A stretch of DNA of 57,979 nt from an uncultured Chloroflexales bacterium (GCA_937902315.1 CALGUG010000001.1:1-57979); one strand, 5' to 3'. Positions 43,438-52,494 are shown, numbered from the stretch's first letter. Numbers and translations are program-made. Notes: generated by a model from the sequence alone, not told the origin.

Positions 43438-43522
43438 AAGTGGATTTGATCTTAGCGCAGCTTCTCATCTCAGCACACTCATCCACAGGCGATCGTCTGT
43501 TGGCATTGAGTGTTTTGACTAT

Positions 43523-43551
43523 TTGACACTACTAGGGCGAGATGTTATGCT
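43523..43551 (+). promoter_or_regulatory. Sigma-70 promoter of the UxaA/GarD gene
   Basis: TTGACA (43523-43528), 17-bp spacer, TATGCT (43546-43551). A hairpin-prone leader follows (CTTTTTTAAGC / GCTTAAAAAG, about 43586-43612) before the GGAGGAG ribosome site and the ATG at 43660. Confidence 0.75.
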
Positions 43552-43659
43552 TAACATCACCCGAAGCATTCGTCTGAAGATTGAGAGCCTTTTTTAAGCA
43601 TTGATACGCTTAAAAAGCCTCGGTTCAGCCTTTAACCTCACACCTGGAGGAGTTCGCTG

Positions 43660-45222
43660 ATGAACATTCTGCTCCAAGATCGCCCCGCCACTCTCTTGCA
43701 TCCTGATGATGACGTTGCTGTCGCCTTAGTTCCTCTTACAGCTGGGCGTACACTCGACATTAATGGACATACCGTTCGCCTGCGTTCCGATATCGGCGCC
43801 GGACACAAAATCGCGCTGCGCGCCCGCCAACAGGGCGACCCCGTTCGCCGTTACGGCCAGTTGATCGGCTTCGCGACTCGTCCGATCGAAGTGGGCGAGC
43901 ATGTGCATACCCACAACCTAGCGGTAGGCGATATGTCGCTCGACTACGAATTCGGCACCGATCTGCGCCCCGTTCCCGCTCCCAAAGAGCGACGTACCTT
44001 TATGGGCTACAAGCGCCCTGTCGGTCGAGCAGGAACCCGCAATACAATCGCGATCATCAGCACGGTGAACTGCGCCGCGCATACGACCCGCGCGATCGCA
44101 GCTCGCGCCCGTGCCGAGCTGCTGCCCCACTTCCCAAATGTCACCGACATCATCGGCATTACGCATAAGAGCGGCTGCGCCACGCGCGAGCATGGCTTCG
44201 AGATGGATCTATTGCAGCGCACCTTGGCAGGCATGGCCCGCAACCCCAATGTGGCGGCCTATATCTTCGTTGGCTTAGGCTGCGAAGCGAACCAGTTCAG
44301 CAATCTGTTGCAAAATCAGGGCGCGGCTCAGCCGGGCGTCGAAGAGCTGATGGGCTATACCAACGGTATGGCGCCCTACATCGGCATTCAAGATGTGGGC
44401 GGCGTAGCGAATGCGATCGAAGAGGGCATGCAGATGCTGGCCGAGATTCTGCCACGCGCTAACAGTTTTGAGCGCGAAGAGCTGCCGATCTCGGAGCTGT
44501 GTGTGGGCCTGCAGTGCGGAGGAAGCGATGGCTTCAGCGGCGTGACCGCGAACCCAGCTTTGGGCTACGCGGTCGATCTCTTGGTGTCGCACGGCGGCAC
44601 AGCGGTGCTCTCTGAAACGCCCGAGATCTACGGCGCAGAACACCTCCTGACGCGCCGCGCCGTCAAGCGCGAAGTGGGCGAAAAGTTGGTGCGCCAGATC
44701 CGCTGGTGGGAAGAGTACACGGCCCGCAACAACTTTGTGATCGACAACAACCCTTCGCCGGGTAATAAGGCGGGCGGTCTGACCACGATCTACGAAAAGT
44801 CGCTGGGCGCGGTCGCCAAAGGTGGCAGCATGCCGCTTATGGCGGTCTACGACTACGCCGAGCCGATCGTCGAACACGGCTTCATCTATATGGACACGCC
44901 AGGCTACGATCCGGTTTCGGCCACGGGCCAAGTGGCTGGCGGCTGTAATCTGATCGCTTTCACCACTGGTCGAGGAAGCTGTTTCGGCTTCCGCCCAGTG
45001 CCGAGCATCAAGATCTCGACAAATAGCACAACCTACAACCGCATGCGCGGCGATATGGATATCGATGCTGGGCCGATCTTAGCGGGCGCAAGCATCGAAG
45101 AAGTCGGCACCGCCATCTTTGAAAAGCTGATCGCAGTCGCCTCGGGCGAACAAAGCCTCAGCGAAGCCCAAGGCATCGGCGAAGAAGAGTTTAACCCTTG
45201 GATTATCGGCGCAACAATGTAG
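43660..45222 (+). CDS. UxaA/GarD-family altronate/galactarate dehydratase
   Basis: A 520-residue two-part dehydratase. An N-terminal SAF domain (about 20-100) is joined to the catalytic part (about 115-515) containing VGLQCGGSDGFSGVTANPA, NNPSPGNKAGGLTTI, EKSLGAVAKGG and FTTGRGSCFG. Length lies near GarD (523) and UxaA (495), so altronate, galactarate or related substrate cannot be chosen. These enzymes dehydrate sugar acids to 2-keto-3-deoxy acids. Monocistronic: own promoter and terminator. CTGGAGGAG precedes the ATG. Confidence 0.88.
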   Translation: MNILLQDRPATLLHPDDDVAVALVPLTAGRTLDINGHTVRLRSDIGAGHKIALRARQQGDPVRRYGQLIGFATRPIEVGEHVHTHNLAVGDMSLDYEFGTDLRPVPAPKERRTFMGYKRPVGRAGTRNTIAIISTVNCAAHTTRAIAARARAELLPHFPNVTDIIGITHKSGCATREHGFEMDLLQRTLAGMARNPNVAAYIFVGLGCEANQFSNLLQNQGAAQPGVEELMGYTNGMAPYIGIQDVGGVANAIEEGMQMLAEILPRANSFEREELPISELCVGLQCGGSDGFSGVTANPALGYAVDLLVSHGGTAVLSETPEIYGAEHLLTRRAVKREVGEKLVRQIRWWEEYTARNNFVIDNNPSPGNKAGGLTTIYEKSLGAVAKGGSMPLMAVYDYAEPIVEHGFIYMDTPGYDPVSATGQVAGGCNLIAFTTGRGSCFGFRPVPSIKISTNSTTYNRMRGDMDIDAGPILAGASIEEVGTAIFEKLIAVASGEQSLSEAQGIGEEEFNPWIIGATM

Positions 45223-45245
45223 TTTCCGTCTCGATCTTCGCTCAG

Positions 45246-45286
45246 ACACCCTCTCTTGTTTGCAAAGAGAGGGTGTTTTGGTTTTC
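45246..45286 (+). terminator. Terminator of the UxaA/GarD gene
   Basis: Stem ACACCCTCTCTT / AAGAGAGGGTGT, 7-nt loop, then TTTGGTTTTC. Confidence 0.9.
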
Positions 45287-45388
45287 TCAACGAGCTCAAA
45301 AACTGTAGCACAAGAACTCTAACAAAAAGCTTGTCACTGTTGCAAGAGCGAGTACAAGACGAGTAGAGAGGTTGTTTTAAGCCGAAAA

Positions 45389-46477
45389 CTAGAGCGGTGG
45401 CCCACTACTTTCGCGCAAGATCAAACGGCTCTCCAGCGGATCGGGCTGCTCGAAGGCATCGCCCTGCAATAAGGCCAGCAAACATTCGCCCGCCAGCCGC
45501 CCCTTGGCGCGGTGATCTTGCTGCACGGTGGTAAGCGCTGGCCTACTTTGAGCCGCGGCGGGAATATCGTCGTAGCCAACGATCGAGAGATCCTGCGGAA
45601 TACGCAGGCCCGCCCGTTGGGCCACCTCCATCGCGCCCAGAGCGAGTCGATCGGTCAGGCAGAGCAGAGCGGTCGGGCGCTGCCCGGAGCGCAAGATGGC
45701 CTGCATAGCCTCAGCCCCTGCTGCTTCGCTATTATCGCTGCACTCGTAAAAGAGCTGCTGGTTCCAATCGATACCCGCCTGTTCGAAGGCCGCCGCATAA
45801 CCCTCAAAGCGCCGTTTCAAAGCCAAAAAGGTATCGGGCAGATCGGCCAGCGGAGAGATCGAAGCGCCGCTGCGCAAACCCTGTGCCTGATCGGTGATGC
45901 GATCGAAGATCACGCCGAAGCGTCGATGGCCCAGATCGATCAGGTGTTGAGCCGCTTGGCGCGCCCCATCAAAATCGTGCACCAGAATCGAAACCGCATC
46001 GCCAGTCGCGATCTGATCGATCATCACGGTGGGCAAGCGCCGCTTGAGGGCGAGCTCGACCAAGGGGTGAGTATTGGTGAGCGCATAAAGCACAAAACCA
46101 TCGACCAGCGCATTCTTAAGGGCCACGCTATGCCCAATGCGCCCGGGGATCAACAGCAGGCCCATATTCGAGGCTTCCAACGTCTGAACCAGCCCTTCCA
46201 TCAGCAACAGAGCGGCCGGATCGGAGAAGACATAGGGCAAACGCTCGGCAAACAGCAGGCCGATCGCGCCCGCCCGCTGCTGGCGCAAGCTGCGCGCAAG
46301 CGGCTGCGGGCCAGCATAGCCCAGCTCGGCAGCGGTCTCTAGAATGCGCTTTCGCAACGCTTCGGAGAGCTGATCGGGGCGATTATAGGCATTCGAAACG
46401 GTCGAGACGGCGACACCGAGCGCGGCAGCGACTTGGGTGATGGTGACCCGCTGCTGTTTTTTCGAGTCGGATGCCAT
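45389..46477 (-). CDS. LacI-family transcriptional repressor
   Basis: A 362-residue regulator. The DNA-binding HTH (about 10-32) is ITQVAAALGVAVSTVSNAYN, with the hinge helix following; the C-terminal periplasmic-binding-like sensor has GFVLYALTNTHPL, LIDLGHRRFGVI and SIVGYDDIPAAAQS. ATG at 46477 has a perfect AAGGAGGA upstream; the longer frame start 37 codons earlier would remove the operator region. It is divergent from the MFS gene, with a perfect palindromic operator between, so it probably represses the transporter and itself in response to a sugar. Confidence 0.92.
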   Translation of the reverse strand: MASDSKKQQRVTITQVAAALGVAVSTVSNAYNRPDQLSEALRKRILETAAELGYAGPQPLARSLRQQRAGAIGLLFAERLPYVFSDPAALLLMEGLVQTLEASNMGLLLIPGRIGHSVALKNALVDGFVLYALTNTHPLVELALKRRLPTVMIDQIATGDAVSILVHDFDGARQAAQHLIDLGHRRFGVIFDRITDQAQGLRSGASISPLADLPDTFLALKRRFEGYAAAFEQAGIDWNQQLFYECSDNSEAAGAEAMQAILRSGQRPTALLCLTDRLALGAMEVAQRAGLRIPQDLSIVGYDDIPAAAQSRPALTTVQQDHRAKGRLAGECLLALLQGDAFEQPDPLESRLILRESSGPPL

Positions 46478-46497
46478 ACATTCCTCCTTGGCACTGA

Positions 46498-46526
46498 TTG
46501 CGGTTGTAAAGCAAGTATGGTATATT
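46498..46526 (+). promoter_or_regulatory. Promoter candidate of the MFS gene
   Basis: TTGCGG (46498-46503), 17-bp spacer, TATATT (46521-46526). The -10 abuts the LacI operator, which would cover +1. Confidence 0.55.
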
Positions 46527-46541
46527 CTGAAACGTTTCAGA
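46526..46541. promoter_or_regulatory. LacI-family operator
   Basis: Perfect 16-bp palindrome TCTGAAACGTTTCAGA in the divergent lacI-type/MFS gap. The AAACGTTT centre with central CG is typical of this repressor family. Confidence 0.85.
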
Positions 46542-46603
46542 TATCTTAGTCTCCCTAAGAATACCACACTGCCGTGGAACAGGTTCAAGATGAAAGGTTG
46601 TAT

Positions 46604-47755
46604 ATGGCCTCAACTACTCCGATCGAGCGCTCCATCCCCGGTAAGATGGAGCGCATCTCCACCCGCGTTGCGTTTTTCATCGCCGGTTTCGCCATTGCCG
46701 CCTGGGCGCCTTTAGTTCCGTTTGCCAAAAGCCGTCTCGCCCTCGATGAAGCCACCTTGGGCTTGGTATTACTCTGCCTCGGCATCGGTTCGATCGTCAG
46801 TATGCCGCTGGTCGGCATGGCCGCCGCCCGTTTCGGCTGCCGCAATGTGATCTGGGCGGGAGCGATCGCCCTCTGTTTGATCATCCCCTGCTTAGCGATA
46901 GCCCCCTCGATGCTGACCTTAGCAATTACACTCTTCCTCTTCGGCGCCGCAGTGGGCACGATCGATGTGACGGTTAATATCCAAGCCGTGATCATCGAGA
47001 AGGCCAGCGGTCGCTCGCTGATGTCCGGCTTTCACGGTATGTTCAGCTTCGGAGGCATTATCGGAGCAGGCGGCATGAGCTTGCTGCTCAGCTTGGGCGT
47101 AACCCCCTTCGTCGCCACACTGATCATCTCGGCCATCATTCTGGGGTCGATCGTCGCCATCGGCGCGCATCTTCTGCCCTATGGCAGCGAGGAAGAAGGG
47201 GCCAGTTTCGTCTTTCCCAAGGGCATCATCCTGTTCTTGGGTCTTCTCGCCTTCATCTGTTTCTTGACCGAAGGAGCGATTCTCGACTGGGGCGCGGTCT
47301 ATATGAGCAGCGCCAAGGGCGTACCCCCCGAGCTGGCAGGCTGGGGTTACACCATCTTCTCGGTCACCATGACGGTCTGCCGTCTGTACGGCGATCGCAT
47401 CGTACAACGCTTAGGCGACTTCAAAAGCATCCTCTTCGGCGGGCTCTTCTCGGCGCTGGGTTACGCTATCGTTGTGGTCGTGCCCCACTGGATCCCAGCG
47501 CTGTTGGGCTTCGCCTTCGTCGGCATCGGAGCCGCCAACATCGTGCCGATCTTCTTCTCGGCTGCAGGTAAACAGAGCGCCATGCCAGCCAACCAAGCGA
47601 TCGCAGCCCTAACCTTTTTGGGCTACGGCGGCATTCTGCTCGGCCCAGCTTTAATCGGCTTTATTGCCGAGGCGACCAGCCTATCGATCGCATTTGTGAT
47701 CGTGGCGGCAATGATGGTCTTTGTAGGGGCGAGCGCCAAGGTCGTCACCCGTTAA
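46604..47755 (+). CDS. MFS transporter
   Basis: A 383-residue major facilitator with 12 predicted TM helices (AAWAPLVPFAKSRL opens the first, SFHGM-type GFHGMFSFGGIIGAG lies in helix 5). The sequence resembles the YbjJ/FucP-type sugar-permease group. The ATG at 46604 has AAAGG upstream; an in-frame GTG at 46574 is possible. Regulated by the divergent LacI protein, so the substrate is probably a sugar or sugar derivative; a link to the neighbouring UxaA/GarD sugar-acid enzyme is attractive but not proven. Confidence 0.85.
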   Translation: MASTTPIERSIPGKMERISTRVAFFIAGFAIAAWAPLVPFAKSRLALDEATLGLVLLCLGIGSIVSMPLVGMAAARFGCRNVIWAGAIALCLIIPCLAIAPSMLTLAITLFLFGAAVGTIDVTVNIQAVIIEKASGRSLMSGFHGMFSFGGIIGAGGMSLLLSLGVTPFVATLIISAIILGSIVAIGAHLLPYGSEEEGASFVFPKGIILFLGLLAFICFLTEGAILDWGAVYMSSAKGVPPELAGWGYTIFSVTMTVCRLYGDRIVQRLGDFKSILFGGLFSALGYAIVVVVPHWIPALLGFAFVGIGAANIVPIFFSAAGKQSAMPANQAIAALTFLGYGGILLGPALIGFIAEATSLSIAFVIVAAMMVFVGASAKVVTR

Positions 47756-47823
47756 CGGCAGCCCATCAGCTCGCTAGGTTTAATGCTCTGGCAGAGACGC
47801 TTCTAGCCCCATTCGGTCCTCAC

Positions 47824-48023
47824 CGCGTCCGCCTTCGGCTATCAGAGTCCTTTCCAACAAACGAGGGCGGATCGACGCTGTATGGAAAGGCTATCGCAGA
47901 TGGAAAAAGATCTCGCCGCTGCCGACTCGCACCAGCGCTACAACTCCCTTCTCCCGCTTTTGGCGGGAGAAGGGATGGGGATGAGGGTGGGCCAGCCCTG
48001 TTTAGTAGCCAGAGGCGGACGCG
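47824..48023. repeat. Inverted pair of R1 cores
   Basis: Minus core 47824-47841 and plus core 48006-48023 (TAGCCAGAGGCGGACGCG). Flanks AGTCCTTTCCAACA and GGTTGGAAAGAACC are also complementary. Fills the convergent gap 47756-48168 with the terminator below. Confidence 0.75.
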
Positions 48024-48134
48024 CCAAAAGCTGGATGGTTGGAAAGAACCTCGCCGCCAAAAAGAGCTAAACAACAACTGCGTTATCGATGCGGTCGGAC
48101 GGATTGCGGAGAGGCTTGCGATACGAAAACACAA

Positions 48135-48163
48135 AAGGCCCAAGCAGAATATGCTTGGGCCTT
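48135..48163 (-). terminator. Terminator of the GT39-like gene
   Basis: Perfect 12-bp stem AAGGCCCAAGCA / TGCTTGGGCCTT, loop GAATA. Followed on the minus strand by TTTGTGTTTTC; six bases past the stop codon. Confidence 0.8.
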
Positions 48164-48168
48164 GCGCA

Positions 48169-50328
48169 TTAGCGAGTTATGTAAACTTCAACCAGCGCTA
48201 CACCGCGAGCGTAGGGCTCTTCGGGGCTGAGCACCACCAGCGGGGCCAGCAGCTCGATCTCACGCTGCTGCCAGAGTTCTTCGCTTAGAGGAACGCTGAA
48301 ATCCTGCCATTGCGTACCCACTTCCACGGTCGCGATCGGCTTGCCAGCGGCTTGGATCGTCAGCGGGGTGGCGGGCTGGGGCGCGCGCATGCGCAGATGG
48401 AGCGTCTTGGCGCCCTGCAGATCGAGACGCAAACGCACGCGGTCGAGCGTCCAACGGAAGGCGACGCCATCTTGCTCAGTGGCGGCATAGACACCGGCGA
48501 CCTGACCGGTGACGGGCGCGGCCAGATCGATGTGATCGCTGGGCTGAGCGGGGAAGTTGTCGTAGGCCCAAGCGTAGAGCTCGGTGTTATCCCAACCGAC
48601 CGAATCGAGCGCTTCCAAAGCCTGCTGGGCGGCGGCGAGATCGCCCGCTTGGCGCAGCAGCTCGATGCGGCGCACCTGCAAGGGCGCGTTGATCGCAGCG
48701 TAGCCTGCTGCTTGGTTGTAAGCTTCCAGAGCGGCCTGTTGATCGCCCTCGGCCCAGCGCAGATCGCCCAGCGCAAGGTAGGGCAGGTAGTTAGCGCTAT
48801 CGGCAGCGATCGCGGCCTGAATCTGGCTTTCCGCCCCCAGCAATGGCGCAAGCGCCAGATGAAGCTGGGCTTTACTAAAGGGTATCAGCGCGCTGGAGTA
48901 GAGCACAAAAGCCACCGCCAGCAGCGAGCCCGCCAAGGCCATGCGCTGCCAGAGCGAGCTAGCGCGCAGCCGCTGCCAAAGCTGACGAGGGTGCGCCAAG
49001 CCCCAAGCGGCGTAGACCAGCAGGGCCACCAGCAGCGGCACCCGCAGGCGGGGGTGGCCGAGCGTGACCGCACACAAAAGCGTGCCATAGAGCGGCCAAG
49101 TCAGCACGGCCCAATTGCGCTCGGCAGGGCGTGTCGACCAGATCACAAGCACGGCAAAGAGCAGAATGATCAGGTATTGCAGGTCAGAGACGAAGGTGAA
49201 GAGCAACGAAGCATCGTCGATGGTCACGCCGCGCGCATCGTTGCCAGCGAAGAGGCGGGCATCGAACTGCCAAAGCGAGACGGTTTTGTAGCGCATGCGG
49301 GCCAGAAAGAGCGCCGGATCGGCCAGGATATTGGCGATGCCTTGGCGCAAGGCGACCTGCTGGCGCTCGGCCAGGTTAGGGATAGTCTCGTTCCAGACGT
49401 GCTGCAGCTCGCGCTCCTCGGGCGTGAGCAGGTTGCCCAACCAAAAGCTGATGCCGCCGTTGGTATCGACCACGATCAGATGGCCATGCACGAGATAGTT
49501 GCGAATCGTCCAAGGCAGTACAAGCGCGCAAAAGCCCAGCACAAGGGCACAAGCCGGAACCAAGGTGGCGGGCACAAGCAGGCTGAGCAGAAAGCTGCGC
49601 AGCCGTTCGGACCAGCTCAAGGCGCGGTCGAGCAGTTCGGGCAGGTGCTTGCGATTTTCAAACAGCACCCAAAGCAGCAGAAGCGGCACCGCATACAAGC
49701 CGACAGGGCGCGCAAGGGCCGCCAAACCCCACGCCAGACCGCCTGCGAACCACCACTTCAAACTAGGATGGCGCGCCCAGAATGTGCTTGTAGAGCTTGA
49801 CGCAACTTCGGGCGCTTGGCGAGCCTGCTGGCTGACGCGGCGAGCGATCTCCAAAAGCAAGAGCGCCAAGCTGATAAAGTAGAAAAATAAGAACTCAGAG
49901 AGCAGCTGGCTGGCGTAACTCGCAAAGGGCAGGAAGATCGCGGTCAGCAGGGCGGCTAACAAGGCGGCCCGCTCGCTGCCGAACAGGCGGCGGGTCAGAG
50001 CGGCCAATACCAAGGGGTGGCTGGCGGCGAGAATCGACTGCACCAGCATGGCGAGCGGCAGATCGATGCCCGCGATCGCGAAGATGGCCGCCAAAAAGAA
50101 GGAGGTGAGCGGCGGGCGCAGCCAGGGGCCGGTATCGTAGTAGTCGCCCCGCAAGACGAGGTGGATCGCGCCGCGATAGTATTCGTCTTGATCGCCCGGA
50201 AAGACCATCCAAGCGCGCCCCTGATCGTTCCAGAGCCAAAGGCGCACCAGCAAAGCTAGCAAGGCTATCAGCAACAGCGAAACACGGTAGCGTCGACTCG
50301 CTTGGGGAAAAGGGTACACGTTCAGCAA
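48169..50328 (-). CDS. GT39-like membrane glycosyltransferase with TPR and beta-sandwich tail
   Basis: A 719-residue protein. The first ~480 residues have about 11 TM helices and the ArnT/PMT-type N terminus: an acidic pair in FPGDQDEYYRGA on the first extracytoplasmic loop after the first TM helix, then RPPLTSFFLA. TPR-like helices (about 505-585) and a beta-sandwich domain (about 595-719) follow. Members of the GT39/GT83 group move lipid-linked sugars to acceptors at the outer face of the membrane. TTG start is uncertain (AAGG 10 bases upstream); a GTG three codons later also fits. Neighbouring GT4 and flippase genes suggest polysaccharide work. Confidence 0.8.
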   Translation of the reverse strand: MLNVYPFPQASRRYRVSLLLIALLALLVRLWLWNDQGRAWMVFPGDQDEYYRGAIHLVLRGDYYDTGPWLRPPLTSFFLAAIFAIAGIDLPLAMLVQSILAASHPLVLAALTRRLFGSERAALLAALLTAIFLPFASYASQLLSEFLFFYFISLALLLLEIARRVSQQARQAPEVASSSTSTFWARHPSLKWWFAGGLAWGLAALARPVGLYAVPLLLLWVLFENRKHLPELLDRALSWSERLRSFLLSLLVPATLVPACALVLGFCALVLPWTIRNYLVHGHLIVVDTNGGISFWLGNLLTPEERELQHVWNETIPNLAERQQVALRQGIANILADPALFLARMRYKTVSLWQFDARLFAGNDARGVTIDDASLLFTFVSDLQYLIILLFAVLVIWSTRPAERNWAVLTWPLYGTLLCAVTLGHPRLRVPLLVALLVYAAWGLAHPRQLWQRLRASSLWQRMALAGSLLAVAFVLYSSALIPFSKAQLHLALAPLLGAESQIQAAIAADSANYLPYLALGDLRWAEGDQQAALEAYNQAAGYAAINAPLQVRRIELLRQAGDLAAAQQALEALDSVGWDNTELYAWAYDNFPAQPSDHIDLAAPVTGQVAGVYAATEQDGVAFRWTLDRVRLRLDLQGAKTLHLRMRAPQPATPLTIQAAGKPIATVEVGTQWQDFSVPLSEELWQQREIELLAPLVVLSPEEPYARGVALVEVYITR

Positions 50329-50360
50329 AGATCTTCAACCTTATCTGGGTGCAGTCTGGC

Positions 50361-51176
50361 TCAAGCAGGCTCGTTCTGCACCAAAAAATCAAGGACAGTC
50401 TGGTTAAATAGCTCTGGCTCTTCCATATTGAGCATATGAGCGCTCTGCCTAAAGCTCACAAGCCGCGCCGAGGGAATAGCGCCCGCCAAAAAAGCCGCTC
50501 GCGTTTGGACATCGGACAGATCGTAGACGCCAGCTAAGACGCAGGTTGGAACAGCCAAGGCCGCCAAGCGCTCGGGTGTGACAGGATCAGCTTCCACCTC
50601 TGCGAGATCCTCCGGCTGTGTCAGCTCAAACAGGGCGCGCTGCATCTGGCCGACCACTTGGCGCACGCCGGGCGCGACCGCTTCAGGGCTGCGGCCGACG
50701 CCATCGACCCAAACGCGCAGATTCAGCTCGATAGCGCCATCCAGATCGCCCGCTCGCAAGAGCTCCTCTTCAGCCTCCCAAAAAGCCAGCAACTCGGGCG
50801 AGGGCGCTTCAGCGTCGGGCGCAGGGGCCGCCAAGACCAAGCTCGCAACTCGCTCTGGGTAGAGCAGGGCGAAATCAAGCGCGACTGCTGCACCGAACGA
50901 CAGCGCCACCAGACGAATACGTTCAAGCCCTAAGCCATCGCAGAGCTGATGCAGATCCTCATGGTGCGAAAACTGGCCGCCGCCGAGAGAGCGACTACGC
51001 CCGAAGCCGCGTAGATCGTAGCGAATCACCCGATAGCGTTGAGCGAAAAACTGCCATTGCGCATCCCACATACGGCAGTCGGCCACCCCGGCATGCACAA
51101 ACAGCAGCGCTTCGCCAGCGCCAGCCGTCTCGACATACAGCTCCGCCGATTGAATCGCAAGCAGCTCACTCGACAT
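50361..51176 (-). CDS. Alpha/beta hydrolase
   Basis: A 271-residue alpha/beta-hydrolase. Nucleophile elbow LSFGAAVAL (Ser about 94, GxSxG replaced by ALSFG), oxyanion HAGVADCRMWDAQW, and the C-terminal His in RQSAHMLNMEEPELF; the Asp is in GVYDLSDV. The order fits haloperoxidase/3-oxoadipate enol-lactonase-like esterases, with no definite substrate. ATG has AAGG seven bases upstream. It precedes the GT39-like gene by 32 bp and may be co-transcribed; an R2 element lies immediately upstream. Confidence 0.85.
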   Translation of the reverse strand: MSSELLAIQSAELYVETAGAGEALLFVHAGVADCRMWDAQWQFFAQRYRVIRYDLRGFGRSRSLGGGQFSHHEDLHQLCDGLGLERIRLVALSFGAAVALDFALLYPERVASLVLAAPAPDAEAPSPELLAFWEAEEELLRAGDLDGAIELNLRVWVDGVGRSPEAVAPGVRQVVGQMQRALFELTQPEDLAEVEADPVTPERLAALAVPTCVLAGVYDLSDVQTRAAFLAGAIPSARLVSFRQSAHMLNMEEPELFNQTVLDFLVQNEPA

Positions 51177-51206
51177 GATCAGCCTTCCTGGCTTGAATTC
51201 CGCTTG

Positions 51207-51376
51207 TTATACCAAATCCGATTACTTTGTTGCTTTTTAGCCTTGGGCAGAGTGGAACTTTACTATTTTTGTTGTGTAAAATTTCGCGCTGACGCGCGAA
51301 ATTTTACACAACTCTTTCCCTCGTTTTGTTTTTCTCTGTTGCGAGCAGGCACGTCATTGAACAGATTTGGTATTAC
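51207..51376 (+). repeat. R2 element with perfect hairpin and inverted ends
   Basis: Starts TATACCAAATCCG at 51209 and ends CAGATTTGGTATTA, so nearly inverted ends about 165 bp apart. Hairpin 51272-51311: arms TTGTGTAAAATTTCGCGC and complement, loop TGAC, preceded by CAGAGTGGAACTTTACTA. This fills the 196-bp gap between the GT4 stop and the hydrolase start. Confidence 0.85.
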
Positions 51377-52494
51377 ATGGAGTTGTAGACCGCCTCAACC
51401 CGATCGGTCACCGCCTCCCATGTGAACATGCGCACAACCCGCTCGCGCCCAGCCGCGCCATAACGAGCGGCCCGCTCAGGATCTTCAAGCAGGGTAGCGA
51501 TAGCCGCCGCCATAGCGTCAGGATCGCGCGGCGGCACCAGCAAGCCTGTCACGCCGTCTTCGACCACTTCGGGGAAGCCGCCGAAACGGGTCGCCACCAC
51601 GGGCCGCCCACAGCCCATCGCTTCACAGAGCACCATGCCAAAGGTCTCGCTGGCATACGAGCCAGCCACCACCAGATCGGCCAAAGCGAAGTAGCGCGGC
51701 AGCTCGCGGTTGGGGATATCGCCCAGAAAGCGCACGCGCTGAGCCAAACCAAGCGCCCGAGCCTGTTGCTCCAAGTTCGGGCGGTAGTGGCCGCTGCCCG
51801 CTACCAGCAAAGTCGTGTTGGCCGGTAACTTCGCCAAGGCGGCGATGATGTCATCGATGCCCTTCCACGGAATCAGCCGAGCGACGCAGAGCAGAGCCTT
51901 GTGATCGCGCGGCAGCAAACTATCACGCAGGGCCAGATCGGGCTGGCGAGGCGCGAAATGGTCTTTATCGAAGCCGTTGTAGACGACCGTAGATTTGCGC
52001 TTGTAGCGCTCTCCAGTGTAATCGGCGTTGAACTGGCTGCACGAGACGATGCGGTCGATCCAGCGCACAAACAGTTTATCGCCAAGGTAAAAGTCTTCGC
52101 CGTGGCTATGCAAAACAACCTTGCTGCCGAGGGCCTTCCAGAAGGGCGCGAGCACCATATCGTAAGGCTTATGAATGTGAACGATATCGTAGCCGCGCAT
52201 CAGCGGCAGGGCGCTCGGGATCATACTGAGGCGCTCCATCAGCTTGACCTCGGCATAGCGCCGTTTCAGCGGCGGAATGCGCTGAAAGCTGGTGCGGTCG
52301 ACGAAAGGGACGCGCACGATTCGCATACCCGAGCGAAAGCGCCCCATCATCTGATCGCCCGTCTGGGGATCGGCCCCGCCCAAGATCGTCACCTGATGAT
52401 CGCGCTGAGCTAGGGCGTAACTCAGCTCCCAGACGAAGGTTTCGACGCCACCGCGTTTGGTTGTTGTGGTCAGATTGTATTGCAAAATACGCAT
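51373..52494 (-). CDS. Family 4 glycosyltransferase
   Basis: A 373-residue GT-B glycosyltransferase. N-terminal LQYNLTTTTKRGGVETFVWELS acceptor-binding domain, then the donor-binding half with LICVARLIPWKGIDDIIAAL-type KG motif, VLCEAMGCGRPVVATRFGG (the conserved EX7E-like core) and GDIPNRELPRYFA. Typical for exopolysaccharide or O-antigen sugar transferases using a nucleotide sugar. Its start lies 15 bp beyond the flippase stop on the same strand, so the two are co-transcribed. Confidence 0.9.
   Translation of the reverse strand: MRILQYNLTTTTKRGGVETFVWELSYALAQRDHQVTILGGADPQTGDQMMGRFRSGMRIVRVPFVDRTSFQRIPPLKRRYAEVKLMERLSMIPSALPLMRGYDIVHIHKPYDMVLAPFWKALGSKVVLHSHGEDFYLGDKLFVRWIDRIVSCSQFNADYTGERYKRKSTVVYNGFDKDHFAPRQPDLALRDSLLPRDHKALLCVARLIPWKGIDDIIAALAKLPANTTLLVAGSGHYRPNLEQQARALGLAQRVRFLGDIPNRELPRYFALADLVVAGSYASETFGMVLCEAMGCGRPVVATRFGGFPEVVEDGVTGLLVPPRDPDAMAAAIATLLEDPERAARYGAAGRERVVRMFTWEAVTDRVEAVYNSM

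Noticed and set aside
48310..49800. A 496-codon open frame on the plus strand
   Set aside because: It is antisense to the GT39-like gene, whose TM helices, motifs and terminator are clear. Its product is low-complexity and unlike any protein family I know.
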